A stretch of DNA of 64,000 bases from CALMKX01 sp036274895 (GTDB taxonomy: Bacteria > Acidobacteriota > Thermoanaerobaculia > Multivoradales > SZUA-115). The notes under the pieces were generated by a model that was given only the letters and a program-made list of their open reading frames with translations, had not been told where the DNA came from and ran no database searches. The stretch is taken from NCBI GenBank assembly GCA_036274895.1, contig DASUEU010000074.1:1-64000 (forward strand). Direction: 5' to 3'. Position numbers and translations under genes: made by a program. Positions within the stretch are counted from its first letter, which is position 1. The number at the start of each line of letters is the position of its first letter. This document shows, one piece after another, positions 20,190 to 32,200 of this stretch.

Positions 20190-20942
20190 CTACTCGGAAG
20201 TCGATCTACTCGCCTCTGCCGCGGTCACGCGCGCCAAGATTCCTCCGGGAGCGGCAAAGCGGTGCACCCGCTTGAAGGGCACGACAACCTCTTCGGCGCA
20301 CGCCCTCATCACGAAGGGAAAGTCCGGCTGCACCAGCAGACCCTCCTCCGAAATGGCATAAGAGAAGCCGGACGCCACCAGGTGAAGGACGGAGAAGATG
20401 AAAGGATCGTCACAATCCTCCTTGTGCTCACCCCCGGCTGCTGCGAGCCGCTCCGCACGCGCGATGCGTTCAGGGAACAGCTCTCGCACGATGGCCTCGG
20501 CGTCTCGCCCATAGTTGGCGAACAGCTGATCGAAGGATACGGGGAGCCCGGTCTCGAGGTCGAAGGTCACCGAGTTGTTCTCGTCGTTCTCAGGGTGAGG
20601 TCCACCACAGTAGTAGTCGGAATGTACGGAAATACTGAGCACGTCGTTGGCTGCGTAGGTCACCTTCACCTGCGATTCGTAGCTGTGGGACTCGCCCGGG
20701 GGCTCCACGGTGTCGCAGGCGAGACTCGCTTCCAGATCAGCGAGGTGGAGGTTCACTTTCTGCTGGATGGTCGGAGCGCGATATCCAGTCAGTCGTGGCA
20801 GCAACGCACCGTCCCGCTGAGGGAGCGCCGTCTGATGCTCGATTCGCTTGGCGCCCGAAACCGGCGACTGGGCGTAGGTCGGTTGCTCGGGGCCGAGAGC
20901 TGTGGCGAGACCGAGGGCGAGGATCGCAGGCAAACGGTGCAT
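20190..20942 (-). CDS. Exported DUF3298/DUF4163-like protein
   Basis: A 250-residue protein with a signal peptide (cleavage near PTYAQ). LSISVHSDYYCGGPHPENDE followed by SVTFDLETGLPVSFDQLFAN is the characteristic core of DUF3298 (RsiV/PdaC-related extracytoplasmic modules; RsiV binds lysozyme). The C-terminal half is less conserved. GGAGAG lies 7 nt upstream of the ATG. Base composition is somewhat lower in GC than its neighbours. It is coupled to the HD gene. Whether it is a lysozyme sensor or inhibitor here is speculation; no membrane anchor is present. Confidence 0.6.
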   Translation of the reverse strand: MHRLPAILALGLATALGPEQPTYAQSPVSGAKRIEHQTALPQRDGALLPRLTGYRAPTIQQKVNLHLADLEASLACDTVEPPGESHSYESQVKVTYAANDVLSISVHSDYYCGGPHPENDENNSVTFDLETGLPVSFDQLFANYGRDAEAIVRELFPERIARAERLAAAGGEHKEDCDDPFIFSVLHLVASGFSYAISEEGLLVQPDFPFVMRACAEEVVVPFKRVHRFAAPGGILARVTAAEASRSTSE

Positions 20943-21152
20943 AGTGCGTTCTCTCCGAATCGGCGCCTCAGGCGGCGGCTGGACGCGGCGGCCGTGAGGC
21001 GAGCCAGGCCAGGGCGATCACGGCCAGGCTGGCGACTAGTCCGACATTGACGGCGTAGACGCTACGGAGTCGTTCCGGCCCCAGTCGGTAGCAGCCCTGG
21101 ACGAGCTGGGCTGAGCTACGGGCGCTGTGGGCGCATCCGCTCCGGCGTGTGG

Positions 21153-21461
21153 TCAGGCCGCCCTCGCCTCCCACGTGCCCGAGTCTCCGGTGTTGCTGTA
21201 GCAGACCCCGCAGCCCATGTGGTTGCCGCTCGGATTCAACTCGGCAGCGTAATGTCCGATGAGGTTTCCGGCGTAGATCACCGAGAACGATACGGTCAAC
21301 CCAACGATCGCACCGACAACGGAACCATCCGGATGATTCTGCCAGTCGGCCGTACCGGTGATCCTCGACCCATGTTGCTGCAAGATCAGAGTGCCCGCAT
21401 ACCTTGCTCCGTTGGCATTGGTCTGCGCGATGTTCCATCGAGCCGTGACATCACATGCCAT
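21153..21461 (-). CDS. Small hypothetical protein, 102 aa
   Basis: A protein of unknown family that starts with ACDVTARWNIAQTNANGARY and contains LILQQHGSRITGTADWQN and GSVVGAIVGLTVSFSVIYAG. The alternation of short strands and Gly-rich turns suggests a small beta-barrel or lipocalin-like fold. A good RBS (GGGAGGTGG) precedes the ATG at 21,461. No signal peptide. Base composition is clearly lower in GC than the flanking kinases, which may mean recent acquisition. The 200 bp downstream (20,943-21,152) show no convincing gene. Confidence 0.5.
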   Translation of the reverse strand: MACDVTARWNIAQTNANGARYAGTLILQQHGSRITGTADWQNHPDGSVVGAIVGLTVSFSVIYAGNLIGHYAAELNPSGNHMGCGVCYSNTGDSGTWEARAA

Positions 21462-21480
21462 GTTCCACCTCCCAATCGTT

Positions 21481-21684
21481 TCAGTGGCGTGAAGGAGCCG
21501 TCAGTGCATCGAAGGGCGTCGAAGCCCTCAGCAAGGACTTCATTCCCCAGCCGATCGAGATCCCAGCACTCAAGTGGATGTCCTGGGGAACCCTAGCCGC
21601 GCGAAGCCCCGCTGTCAAGGCAGCAGGCTCCGCCGGGACCTCGGAGTCGGCCAAGGCGGGGGCATCAGTCGGAAAGTCGGTCAT
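21481..21684 (-). CDS. Possible small ORF, 67 aa
   Basis: Encodes TDFPTDAPALADSEVPAEPA followed by a short Ala/Ile-rich part. It lies 19 nt upstream of the 102-residue gene on the same strand. The upstream CCAGGCGG is a poor RBS and no family is recognised. It may be real as a leader gene, or chance. Confidence 0.25.
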   Translation of the reverse strand: MTDFPTDAPALADSEVPAEPAALTAGLRAARVPQDIHLSAGISIGWGMKSLLRASTPFDALTAPSRH

Positions 21685-21845
21685 TCCGCCTGGAGGCGAA
21701 ACGCCACCTTCCCTGCGTCGAAGGGAAAGTCGATGCCGGCTTCGCCAGGGTCGGTTCCGCCTCGCGACGTCCTGGTAACCACGATTCCCCTCGCCGGCTT
21801 CGTGGTCGAAGCGTTGGAGACGCTACCAACAGGGGGATGCGAGCG

Positions 21846-24512
<2,667 letters not shown>

Positions 24513-24570
24513 GGTCCTCTCTTCTCTATCGCGCCGGCGGCGGGCCGGAATGGACACCGGCCCTCACGGC

Positions 24571-25134
24571 TCAGAGCGCCGCGGCCACCTCCTTGCGCAG
24601 CCAGGCCCTCGCCGCCTCCCAGTCCCGCTGCACGGTCTTGGTGGAGACACCCAGCAGGCCCGCCGTTTCCTCGAGCGAGAGACCGCCGAAGAACCGCTGC
24701 TCGACCACCAGGGCGCCCCGGGGATGCAGGGCCGAGAGCCGCTCGAGGGCGTCGTTGAGTGCCACCAGCTCCTCGGCCTCCTGGACGGCGAGCAGGGGCT
24801 CGGCCTCGTCGAGGGGCAGTGGCGACTCGCCGCCCCCCCGCTTCTGGCGGCAGCGGGCGCGGGCGTAGTCGACCAGGACCCGGCGCATGGTGGCCGCGGC
24901 CACGGCCAGGAACTCCTGGCGGTCGGCGGCGCGGATCTGGCGCTGGTCGAGCAGACGCAGGTAGGTCTCGTGGACCAGGGCGGTGGTGCCCAGGGTGTGG
25001 TCGCTGCGCTCGCCCAGTCGCCGCTGCCGGGCCACCCGGCGCAGCTCGTCATAGAGCAGGGGGATCAGGCGCTCGAGAGCCTCTTTCTCGCCCTCGCCCA
25101 GACGCGCGAGCCAGACGGTGATCTCGGAGGACAT
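24571..25134 (-). CDS. ECF-type RNA polymerase sigma factor (module 2)
   Basis: A 187-residue sigma factor homologous to modules 1 and 3. Region 2 carries LIPLLYDELRRVARQRRLGE and TALVHETYLRLLDQRQIRAA. Region 4 has LSLEETAGLLGVSTKTVQRD. The N-terminus (MSSEITVWLARLGEGEKEAL) fits family starts. It is followed by its kinase and is divergent from the FG-GAP gene with an 81-bp shared upstream region, making that exported protein a reasonable regulatory target (inference). Confidence 0.9.
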   Translation of the reverse strand: MSSEITVWLARLGEGEKEALERLIPLLYDELRRVARQRRLGERSDHTLGTTALVHETYLRLLDQRQIRAADRQEFLAVAAATMRRVLVDYARARCRQKRGGGESPLPLDEAEPLLAVQEAEELVALNDALERLSALHPRGALVVEQRFFGGLSLEETAGLLGVSTKTVQRDWEAARAWLRKEVAAAL

Positions 25135-25215
25135 GGTGGAGCTTCAGCTTAACAGCCCGGAGGACTGTCCATTGCCGGAGAGGAATATCGCGATACCCAG
25201 GGAAGGAGCCCGCAG

Positions 25216-28041
25216 ATGCGTTCGATCCAGCTCGCCCCCGTCCTGATCCTCCTCCTCGCCAGCCCCGGGCTGTCGCGGGAGCTGCCCTTCCTCGCCGGCA
25301 CCTCCGCCGGCAACCTCACCGGTGCCGAGGCCGTGGTGACCGGCGACCTCGACGGCGACGGTGACCTCGACCTGGCCGCCGCCGGGGCCGCGGGCGACCG
25401 TGTCTTCTGGTACGAGGACACCGGCGCCGGCTTCACCCGCCGCCTGATCACCGATGCCTGGGACGAGCCGGTGGACCTCGTCCTGGGCGACGTGGACTGC
25501 GACGGCGACCTCGACGTGGTGGTCGCCGCCCGGGGTGCCGACTCGGTGGTCTGGCTGCGCAACGACGGCGGCACCGGCGCCTGGCCCCTGGGTGGGACGA
25601 TCAGCAGCGCGGCGACGGATGTCGCCGCCGTGGCCCTGACCGACCTCGGCCGCGACGGCGACCTCGACGTGCTCGCCGCCGTGCCCGGCACCGGCGAAAT
25701 CCTGCGCTGGCGCAGTGACGGCTGCTCCGGCACGGTGTGGAACGTGGCGACGGTGGCAACCGGGCTGGGCGATCCGCAGGCCCTGGCCCTGGGCGATGTC
25801 AACGAGGACGGACGGCCGGACGTGGTGGCGGCCCTGGCGGCCGACAACGAGGTGGCCTGGTTCAGGAACGACGGCGGCAGCTGGACCCGCTTCACCATTG
25901 ACGGCGCCTTCTCGGCCGCCTCCGCCGTCTCCGTGGGGGACGTCGACGGCGACGGCCGCCTTGACGTGGCGGCAGCGGCTGGTACCGGCCACCGGGTGGC
26001 GTGGTGGGGGCGCGACGGGGGCGCCTGGGTCAAGACCACGATCGGCGTCGTGCCCTCCGCCGTCGAGGCCCGGCTGGCCGACCTCGACCTCGACGGCGAC
26101 CTCGACCTGCTGGCGGCGAGTGGCCAGGCCCCCGAGCCGGCCCACTGGTGGGACAACGAGCTCGGCGATGGCAGCGACTGGGGCCTGCGGGTGCTGGACG
26201 ACGACCCGGGCTCGCCGCGGGCCCTGGCTGCCTTCGACCACGGCCGGGACGGCGACGTGGACGTGATCTCGGCTGCGGCCGTCGGCGAGCTGCGCCTCTA
26301 CGAGAACGCGTCGACCGGACGCAGCGCCTACCTGGGCGAGGTCGGCTCCTACCCCTACCTGACCGCCTTCCGTGAGACCCCCGACTGGGAGCTCGGCGAC
26401 CTCGACGGCGACGGCCGGCCCGACCTGGTGCTGATCGACCGCGACCTCTCCCAGCCCGAGGCGGTGGTGCACTGGATGAGGAACCTGGGGGCCAGTGCCG
26501 CCGGCTACCTGGCCTTCGGCCCCACCCAGCCGATCGACAGCTTCGACACCCATGCCTACGAAGACCTCGCCACGGGCGACCTCGACGGTGACGGTGACGT
26601 GGACGTGCTGATCGGCGAGACCGGCAGCGCGGGTCACGGCGTCACCCTCTGCCGCAACGCGGGGACGGGGCAGGCGCCCTGGAGTTGCGGCCTCGTGGTC
26701 CCCGGCCTGTGGAACGTCGACGGCCTGGGGATCGGCGACCTCGACGGCGACGGCGACCTCGACGTGTCCGCCGCGGCCCAAACGGGGCTCTTCTCGACCG
26801 AGGACGCCGTGTGGTGGCAGCTCGACGCCGACGCTGGCACCTGGACGCAGCAATACGTCGAGACCGGGGTCAACGGACTGTCCGAGCTGCGGCCCTTCGA
26901 CCTCGACGGCGACGGCGACCTCGACCTGGTGGGGAATCAGGACGACTGGTGGCGCAACGACGGCGGCAGCCCCACGAACTGGACGGTGCGGTCGGTGGGC
27001 GCCACGGTGGTGGCCACCAACGAGGTGGGCGACCTCGACGGTGACGGCGATCTCGACCTGGCAGCGGCCACCCTCAGCCTCGGCGGACCCGGCCTGGCCT
27101 GGTTCGAGAACGACCTCGGGGGTGGCGGCGGCTGGACCGAGCACGAGATCAAGGCGCCGAGCCTCACCACCCTCTACCGGGACGTGGCCCTGGCCGACCT
27201 CGACGTGGACGGTGACTTGGATCTCGTCGTGGGGCAGGTCCTGGCGGGCGAGGAGGGGCTGGCCTGGTTCGAGAACGAGGTGGAGGTGAGTGGTCTGCCC
27301 TGGGCTGAGCAGGCCATCGCGCCGCCGCTCTTCCTGCCGGCTTCGGGGGCCAAGGTGCTCACCGCCGACCTCGACCGTGACGGCGATGCCGACCTGCTGG
27401 CCGGCAGGGAAGAGCTCGACTTCGCCAGCTGGCTCAACGGCGGCGGCCAGTTCGCCCTGCTGGCCACGGCCGTGGCCCCGGCGACGCTGGCGCCCGGGCA
27501 GGGCGCGGCGGTGCTCGCCGTGGACGCCTGGCACCGTGGCCTTCCCGGCGAGGCCGCGATGGAGCTGTCCGCCCTTGCCCTGCTCTTCGAGAGCTCCGAG
27601 AACACCCCGCTGACCCCGACCGAGCTGAGCGCCCTGGTGGCCGCCGTGCGCCTCCACCACGACGACGGCTCGGGCACCTGGGAGCCCGGGCTCGACGCCG
27701 AGGTGGCGGCGTTCACTTCGTTCACTCCGGCCGACGGCGTGTTGGTGCTGGGCCTGGCGGACGACCTGCCCGCCCTCCAGCACGCTCCGGCCTCCACGCC
27801 CCAGCGCTACTTCGTGACCGTGGAGCTGGCGGCCGGGGCCCTCGGGGCGGGCGTGCTCAACCCGAGGGTGATCCACCTCCCGGCCGCGGGCGCCGCCGCC
27901 GAGCAGGCGGACCTGGATCTTCCGCTCACCCGAGAAGCGGCGCCGCCGGTGGTGGCCAGCTTCGAGGTCGTGGGCACCGACCTCTTCGCCGATGGCTTCG
28001 AGTCCGGCGACACCTCGGCCTGGAGCCTGGTGTTTCCGTAG
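25216..28041 (+). CDS. Exported FG-GAP/VCBS beta-propeller protein
   Basis: A 941-residue secreted protein with a signal peptide (residues 1-20) and about 14 FG-GAP-type blades with calcium loops such as GDLDGDGDLDLAAAG and LGDVDCDGDLDVVVA, enough for two seven-bladed propellers. A Pro/Ala-rich beta domain of about 200 residues follows. The last residues read FADGFESGDTSAWS, a tail that I recall on many exported proteins of this lineage and that may be a sorting signal. GGAAGGAG lies 8 nt before the ATG. The DNA is internally repetitive because of the GACCTCGACGGCGACGG unit. Likely roles are adhesion or matrix binding; no enzymatic domain is seen. Confidence 0.88.
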   Translation: MRSIQLAPVLILLLASPGLSRELPFLAGTSAGNLTGAEAVVTGDLDGDGDLDLAAAGAAGDRVFWYEDTGAGFTRRLITDAWDEPVDLVLGDVDCDGDLDVVVAARGADSVVWLRNDGGTGAWPLGGTISSAATDVAAVALTDLGRDGDLDVLAAVPGTGEILRWRSDGCSGTVWNVATVATGLGDPQALALGDVNEDGRPDVVAALAADNEVAWFRNDGGSWTRFTIDGAFSAASAVSVGDVDGDGRLDVAAAAGTGHRVAWWGRDGGAWVKTTIGVVPSAVEARLADLDLDGDLDLLAASGQAPEPAHWWDNELGDGSDWGLRVLDDDPGSPRALAAFDHGRDGDVDVISAAAVGELRLYENASTGRSAYLGEVGSYPYLTAFRETPDWELGDLDGDGRPDLVLIDRDLSQPEAVVHWMRNLGASAAGYLAFGPTQPIDSFDTHAYEDLATGDLDGDGDVDVLIGETGSAGHGVTLCRNAGTGQAPWSCGLVVPGLWNVDGLGIGDLDGDGDLDVSAAAQTGLFSTEDAVWWQLDADAGTWTQQYVETGVNGLSELRPFDLDGDGDLDLVGNQDDWWRNDGGSPTNWTVRSVGATVVATNEVGDLDGDGDLDLAAATLSLGGPGLAWFENDLGGGGGWTEHEIKAPSLTTLYRDVALADLDVDGDLDLVVGQVLAGEEGLAWFENEVEVSGLPWAEQAIAPPLFLPASGAKVLTADLDRDGDADLLAGREELDFASWLNGGGQFALLATAVAPATLAPGQGAAVLAVDAWHRGLPGEAAMELSALALLFESSENTPLTPTELSALVAAVRLHHDDGSGTWEPGLDAEVAAFTSFTPADGVLVLGLADDLPALQHAPASTPQRYFVTVELAAGALGAGVLNPRVIHLPAAGAAAEQADLDLPLTREAAPPVVASFEVVGTDLFADGFESGDTSAWSLVFP

Positions 28042-28046
28042 GCGGA

Positions 28047-28871
28047 TCAGGATCCGAGGAGGTGCTGGCGCAGGAAGGCGAGGACTTGGTTGATGACCTG
28101 CCGCGAGGTCTCGCCGTCGTCGACCAGGTCGAAGGCGTGCGGGGCCTCGGGGTGGTTCACCAGGGTCAGGGGCAGGTTTGCAGCCAAGGCCCCGACCACG
28201 AAGCGGTCGAGGCTCTCGTTGAGGTGCGGAGTCTCGTCGCGGCCGGCGCGGGCGAGGAAGAGTGGCACTTCCGGCGGTAGATCGCCAGCAGCCCGGCCCT
28301 CGGCCGGGTGGGCGAAGCGCCAGGTCTTCGCCGCGTCGGCCACGTGGTGGGAGCCCTCGGGGGCGCCCGCGGCGTCGAGGGTGAAGGGATAGAGCAGGGC
28401 GGCGCAGCCCAGGGCAGGCGCCTGCATCAGCAGCCAGAGGGCGAGAGGCGCGTTGCCCGAGCCGGCCCAGAGGCCTATCCGGTTCTCGTCGAGCCCCAGC
28501 TCGGCGGCGTTCTGCCGCAGGTGGCGCAGGAGGGTGAGGCCATCCGCCGCGGGCTCCCGGTTGGTGTAGGCGATGGCGGCCATGCCCGAGCCGGCGATCA
28601 GCTCCGCCCACGAGACCACCGAGCCCATCTCCTTGAACTTGCAGCCCATCACCCGCTCGAAGCCCGGATCGGGATAGCCGGCGACCAGGACGACGGCCGG
28701 GAACCTCGCACCAGGAGCCGCGCCGGCCGGCGTGTAGAGGTCCAGCCTCAACTCGCCACCCTCCTCTGCCGCGAACTCCACGTCCCGTCGTGTTCTCACC
28801 TGGCCCAGCCCCGGCGGCTGATAGAGCACCCGCTTCCTCGCCATCGGTTCCTGCTCGGGTTCCTGGCTCAT
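28047..28871 (-). CDS. Alpha/beta hydrolase, dienelactone-hydrolase-like
   Basis: A 274-residue cytoplasmic protein. The likely catalytic triad is Ser in GLWAGSGNAPLAL, Asp in FLARAGRDETPHLN, and His in NHPEAPHAFDLVDD. The N-terminal strand segment RFPAVVLVAGYPDPGF fits the fold. ATG at 28,871 has GGAGAG 7 nt upstream; the frame is open further upstream without support. The nucleophile context (GSGN rather than GxSxG) is unusual. It is convergent with the FG-GAP gene, with a 5-bp gap between stops. The substrate is unknown. Confidence 0.75.
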   Translation of the reverse strand: MSQEPEQEPMARKRVLYQPPGLGQVRTRRDVEFAAEEGGELRLDLYTPAGAAPGARFPAVVLVAGYPDPGFERVMGCKFKEMGSVVSWAELIAGSGMAAIAYTNREPAADGLTLLRHLRQNAAELGLDENRIGLWAGSGNAPLALWLLMQAPALGCAALLYPFTLDAAGAPEGSHHVADAAKTWRFAHPAEGRAAGDLPPEVPLFLARAGRDETPHLNESLDRFVVGALAANLPLTLVNHPEAPHAFDLVDDGETSRQVINQVLAFLRQHLLGS

Positions 28872-29052
28872 CGTCGTCTCTCCATGACAAAGCGCAGCCC
28901 AGCCCACACCGGGCCGGTGTGGACCCGGCGGCGGAGGCTGCGCTGCTGGTTGGTCGGTGGGGGACAGTCTACCTCTGAACACAGGTCGACCGCCCCCACG
29001 CAGAGTCCCGCTTCCGCGGCAATGACGACGAGAAGAGACCTCCTTCCGGCCT

Positions 29053-29221
29053 CCCCCTCTCCCGAGCGGGAGGCAAGGGCGGGTCGGGAGAGGGGGAATG
29101 AGGGGGTGAGGGCCTGCGTGGCAGCCGAGGTGCCAGGCACTTCGGGCGGGAGGCCCTGCCCCTCGAGAGCCGGGGCGGTTTGTCCTTTCCAGGCGGACGA
29201 ATCACCGGAGATTCGTCCGCC
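29053..29221. repeat. Mosaic of short palindromes downstream of the large BNR/barrel gene
   Basis: The 371-bp gap (28,872-29,242) has no gene. It holds a 13-bp inverted repeat CCCCCTCTCCCGA / TCGGGAGAGGGGG (29,053-29,065 and 29,084-29,096), repeat R3 (29,125-29,150, core AGGTGCCAGGCACTTCGG), and a perfect 12-bp stem with 6-nt loop (29,192-29,203 / 29,210-29,221) just after the stop of the large minus-strand gene. The last could end transcription, although no T-tract follows. R3 recurs exactly, inverted, at 34,142-34,167. Confidence 0.8.
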
Positions 29222-29242
29222 CAGGGCGGAGAATTCCGAGCC

Positions 29243-32200
29243 TCAAGGCCGCACGCAGACCGCCAGGCTCAGCAGGACGTAACGCGAGTCCTCCGGACCG
29301 GCGGTGCGCAGGTCGATGACGCGCTCCTCGCCGAGGTAGCCCTCGTTGTCGTGGATCTCGAGCTTCAGCACCACCTCGGGGCGGAAGGCCCAGCTGGCGC
29401 CGAGGGCGAGATCCTGGTTGACGTCGAGCTCCAGCTCCGGTGCCAGGGGCGGGCCGCCCGATGCCTCGAGGCGGGTGGCGCTGGCCTGGGCCAGCAGGCT
29501 GAGCTTGGGGTGGGGGCGCACGCCCAGCTGGAGGGCCGCGGCGCGGGTGTCGCCGTCGGGGTAGAGACCGACCGCGGGGTAGCGGAAGGGGTGGTCGGCC
29601 CACAGCAACTCGCCGCGCAGGAAGACGGTCCCCGGATCCCACTCGGCCGAGAGCAGGGCCGTCTTCCACGAGTCCTCGGCGTCGAAGAAGCCGGGGGCAC
29701 CGCGCAGCTCGAAGCGGTTGAAGCCCAGCCCCAGGCGCAGGTGGTGAGCCGAGCTGGCGAGCCAGGCCTGACCGCCCAGACCCTGCTCGGCGCGGCCCTC
29801 CAGGGCCGCCGGGAAGCCGAGGGCCCGGACGAACTGATCCCAGCCGCCGGCCCACAAGGACAGCTCGGCCTGCCAGCTCCCCAGCGGCAGCTCGACGCCC
29901 AGCAGGGCACCGTCCACGGCCTCGGGGATCGGCCCCAGGTCGCCGTAGAGGTCGGTGGGCAGCTCGAAGAGGGTGCGGGTGGTGCCGTCGTCGCGCAGCA
30001 GGTTGTCGAGACCGTACGGGACCGGCACCCGGCCGGCCTGGACGTTGATCTGGCTCGTGAGTTGGCGGCGATAGAAGGCCCAGTCCAGCTCGACGTCGTC
30101 GCGCAGGTCTTCGAGGATGCCCTCGCCCCGCGCCCGCGACGCCAGCTGCACCACCACCAAGTCCTTGGGGGACAGCTCGTAGGAGAGCCGCACCGCCACG
30201 TCGTGGTAGTCGGTGGTGCCGTCCTCCGGAATGCCGAAGATCTCCGGGCCGTCGGCGTGGGCATATGCCTGGTTCAAGAAGATCGTGGCCTCGAGCTGCC
30301 GCTTCGGTGCCACCGAGATCAGGGCCTCGTCGAGGTCGACGAGGCCGGCCTTGTCCTTCACCCGCAGCTGCAACCGGTGCAGGCCGGGGGCGAGGGGGAC
30401 CGGGAGCAGGGTGCCGTGGCCGAGGGAGACCGCCGGCCCGGCCGGGGGGATCTCCAGCCATTCGTAGTCCACCAGGTCATCGGCCGTGCCGGGGGAGGAA
30501 TCCGGGTCGGTCGAGGCGCTACCGTCCAGGCTCACCGGCCCGGCCACCTCGACCGTGCGGTCCTCGCCGGCGTCGGCGGCCGGGTGGCGGTTCTCGATTT
30601 CCTCGGGGTCGAGCCAGAAGCCGACGTTGGCGTCATCGACGCAGATCCCCAGGTCGAAGGCCGAGACGGCGATCACCGAGTTGCCGTGCTGGTGGACGTC
30701 CCGCATGTTGCGCCGCGACGGGCAGCCGGGCTGGGGGCCGGGGATGCCGGGGCCGCGGAAGGCCTCGGTGACCTTGACGGCGATGGCGGTCGCGGAGTCG
30801 CCGGCGGCGAGCGGCACGCTCACGTCGCAGATGCCCAGGGGGCCGTTCTCGACGATGCGCAGCCTGCCCCCGGCCGCGCCTCCCGGCAGGGTCGCAAACC
30901 GTAGGCGCACGATCTCCAGCTGATTCAACAGTGGATTGCCCAGCCGGCCGAGGTTGAAGCAGAGGCCGTGCGCGTCGCCCGGCGGCGCCGAGATCGAGGT
31001 GATCAAGTGGCTGCCCGTGAGGCTGGGCCCTTCGAGCATCAGCCGCGGGTCCTCCGGAGCGGGATCCTCGACGCCCGGGCCGAGCACGTCGCCGAGGCCG
31101 GTGGCCTGGGCCGTCAGGCCGGCGGCGGCGCAGGTCGGGCTGGCGTTGATGGCGTCGCGGGCGGCCTCGATCAGTTCACGGGAGCCCTGGCCCGGGGACC
31201 AACGGACGGCCACGGTGCACAGCGTCCGGCTGGAGCCGTCTCCCACCTGCAGGCTGGGCGTGATGTGCAGCAGCTGGAGCGCACCCGACTGCGGCGCGGC
31301 CGGGCCCCCGCCGCCACCGCCCCCGCCGCCGGCGCAGGGCGCCGCCGGGCCGCCGGGCACCTCGTTGGTGCCGCCCAGGCCGAGCACGCTGGTGGGCGGG
31401 TTGGCCTGCTGGGGGCAGCCGGTGACCAGGCTGATGCCGGGCAGCCCGCCACAGTCGACGATCACCGAGGTGAGGGGATTGCCCGGTTGGTTGCAGGCAC
31501 TGATCGGGATTGCCCCCAGGCAGTCGCCGTTCAAGCAGCCCCACGCCACCGGTCGGTCGATGTAGAAGCCGCCCCGGGAGGTGGTGAGCTGGCCGCTGGC
31601 GTCGCTCCTGATGGTGCCGCCGTCGGCGTCGATCGAGCCCATGGCGCAGTTGGTGCCGTCCTGGCGCACCAGCCTCATGGTGCAGTTCTGGTTGGGCAGA
31701 AAGCCGGTGCCGTAGACCGGCACGTCCCAGATGCCGCCGTCGACCCAGCCCTCGTAGTTCGACACCATGGGCTGGGTGAGCACGAAGGCGCCGCGGCCGT
31801 GGGTGCCGGCCCAGACCCGGCCGCGGGTCTCGTCGAGGGCGATGTCGTAGACCGGCACGTTGGGCAGGCCGTTCGAGAACTTGCTCCAGCCGTCGCCGCC
31901 GTTGGTGCTCTTCCAGATCCCGGCGTCGGTGCCCAGCCACAGGCGCTGGGTGTCGTTGACCTCGATGTGGATGGTGTTGACCGGCAGCCGGGAGGGCACT
32001 CCCGAGGCTTTGGCCGTCCAGGTCCAGGTGCCGCCGCTGCGCTGGCCGCGCCAGACGTGAGCGGCGGTGCCGAAGCCCGAGTAAGTGGCCCAGGCGACGT
32101 TGGCGTCGGTGGGATGGAAAGTGATGCGGGAGACCGGGGCCCCCGGCAGGCCGGAGCCGGCGTTGCCCACCTCGCTCCAGCAGCCCATGGTGTCGCAGGC

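Noticed and set aside
20968..21110. A minus-strand segment reading RSVYAVNVGLVASLAVIALA, like the end of a membrane protein
   Set aside because: No start codon with RBS and no upstream domain in frame; perhaps a fragment of a lost gene, but too short to call.
25144..28890. A very long open frame (over 1200 codons) antisense to the FG-GAP gene
   Set aside because: It is His/Val/Gly-rich without any domain, has no RBS, and is the mirror of the Asp/Leu-rich repeat coding on the plus strand.
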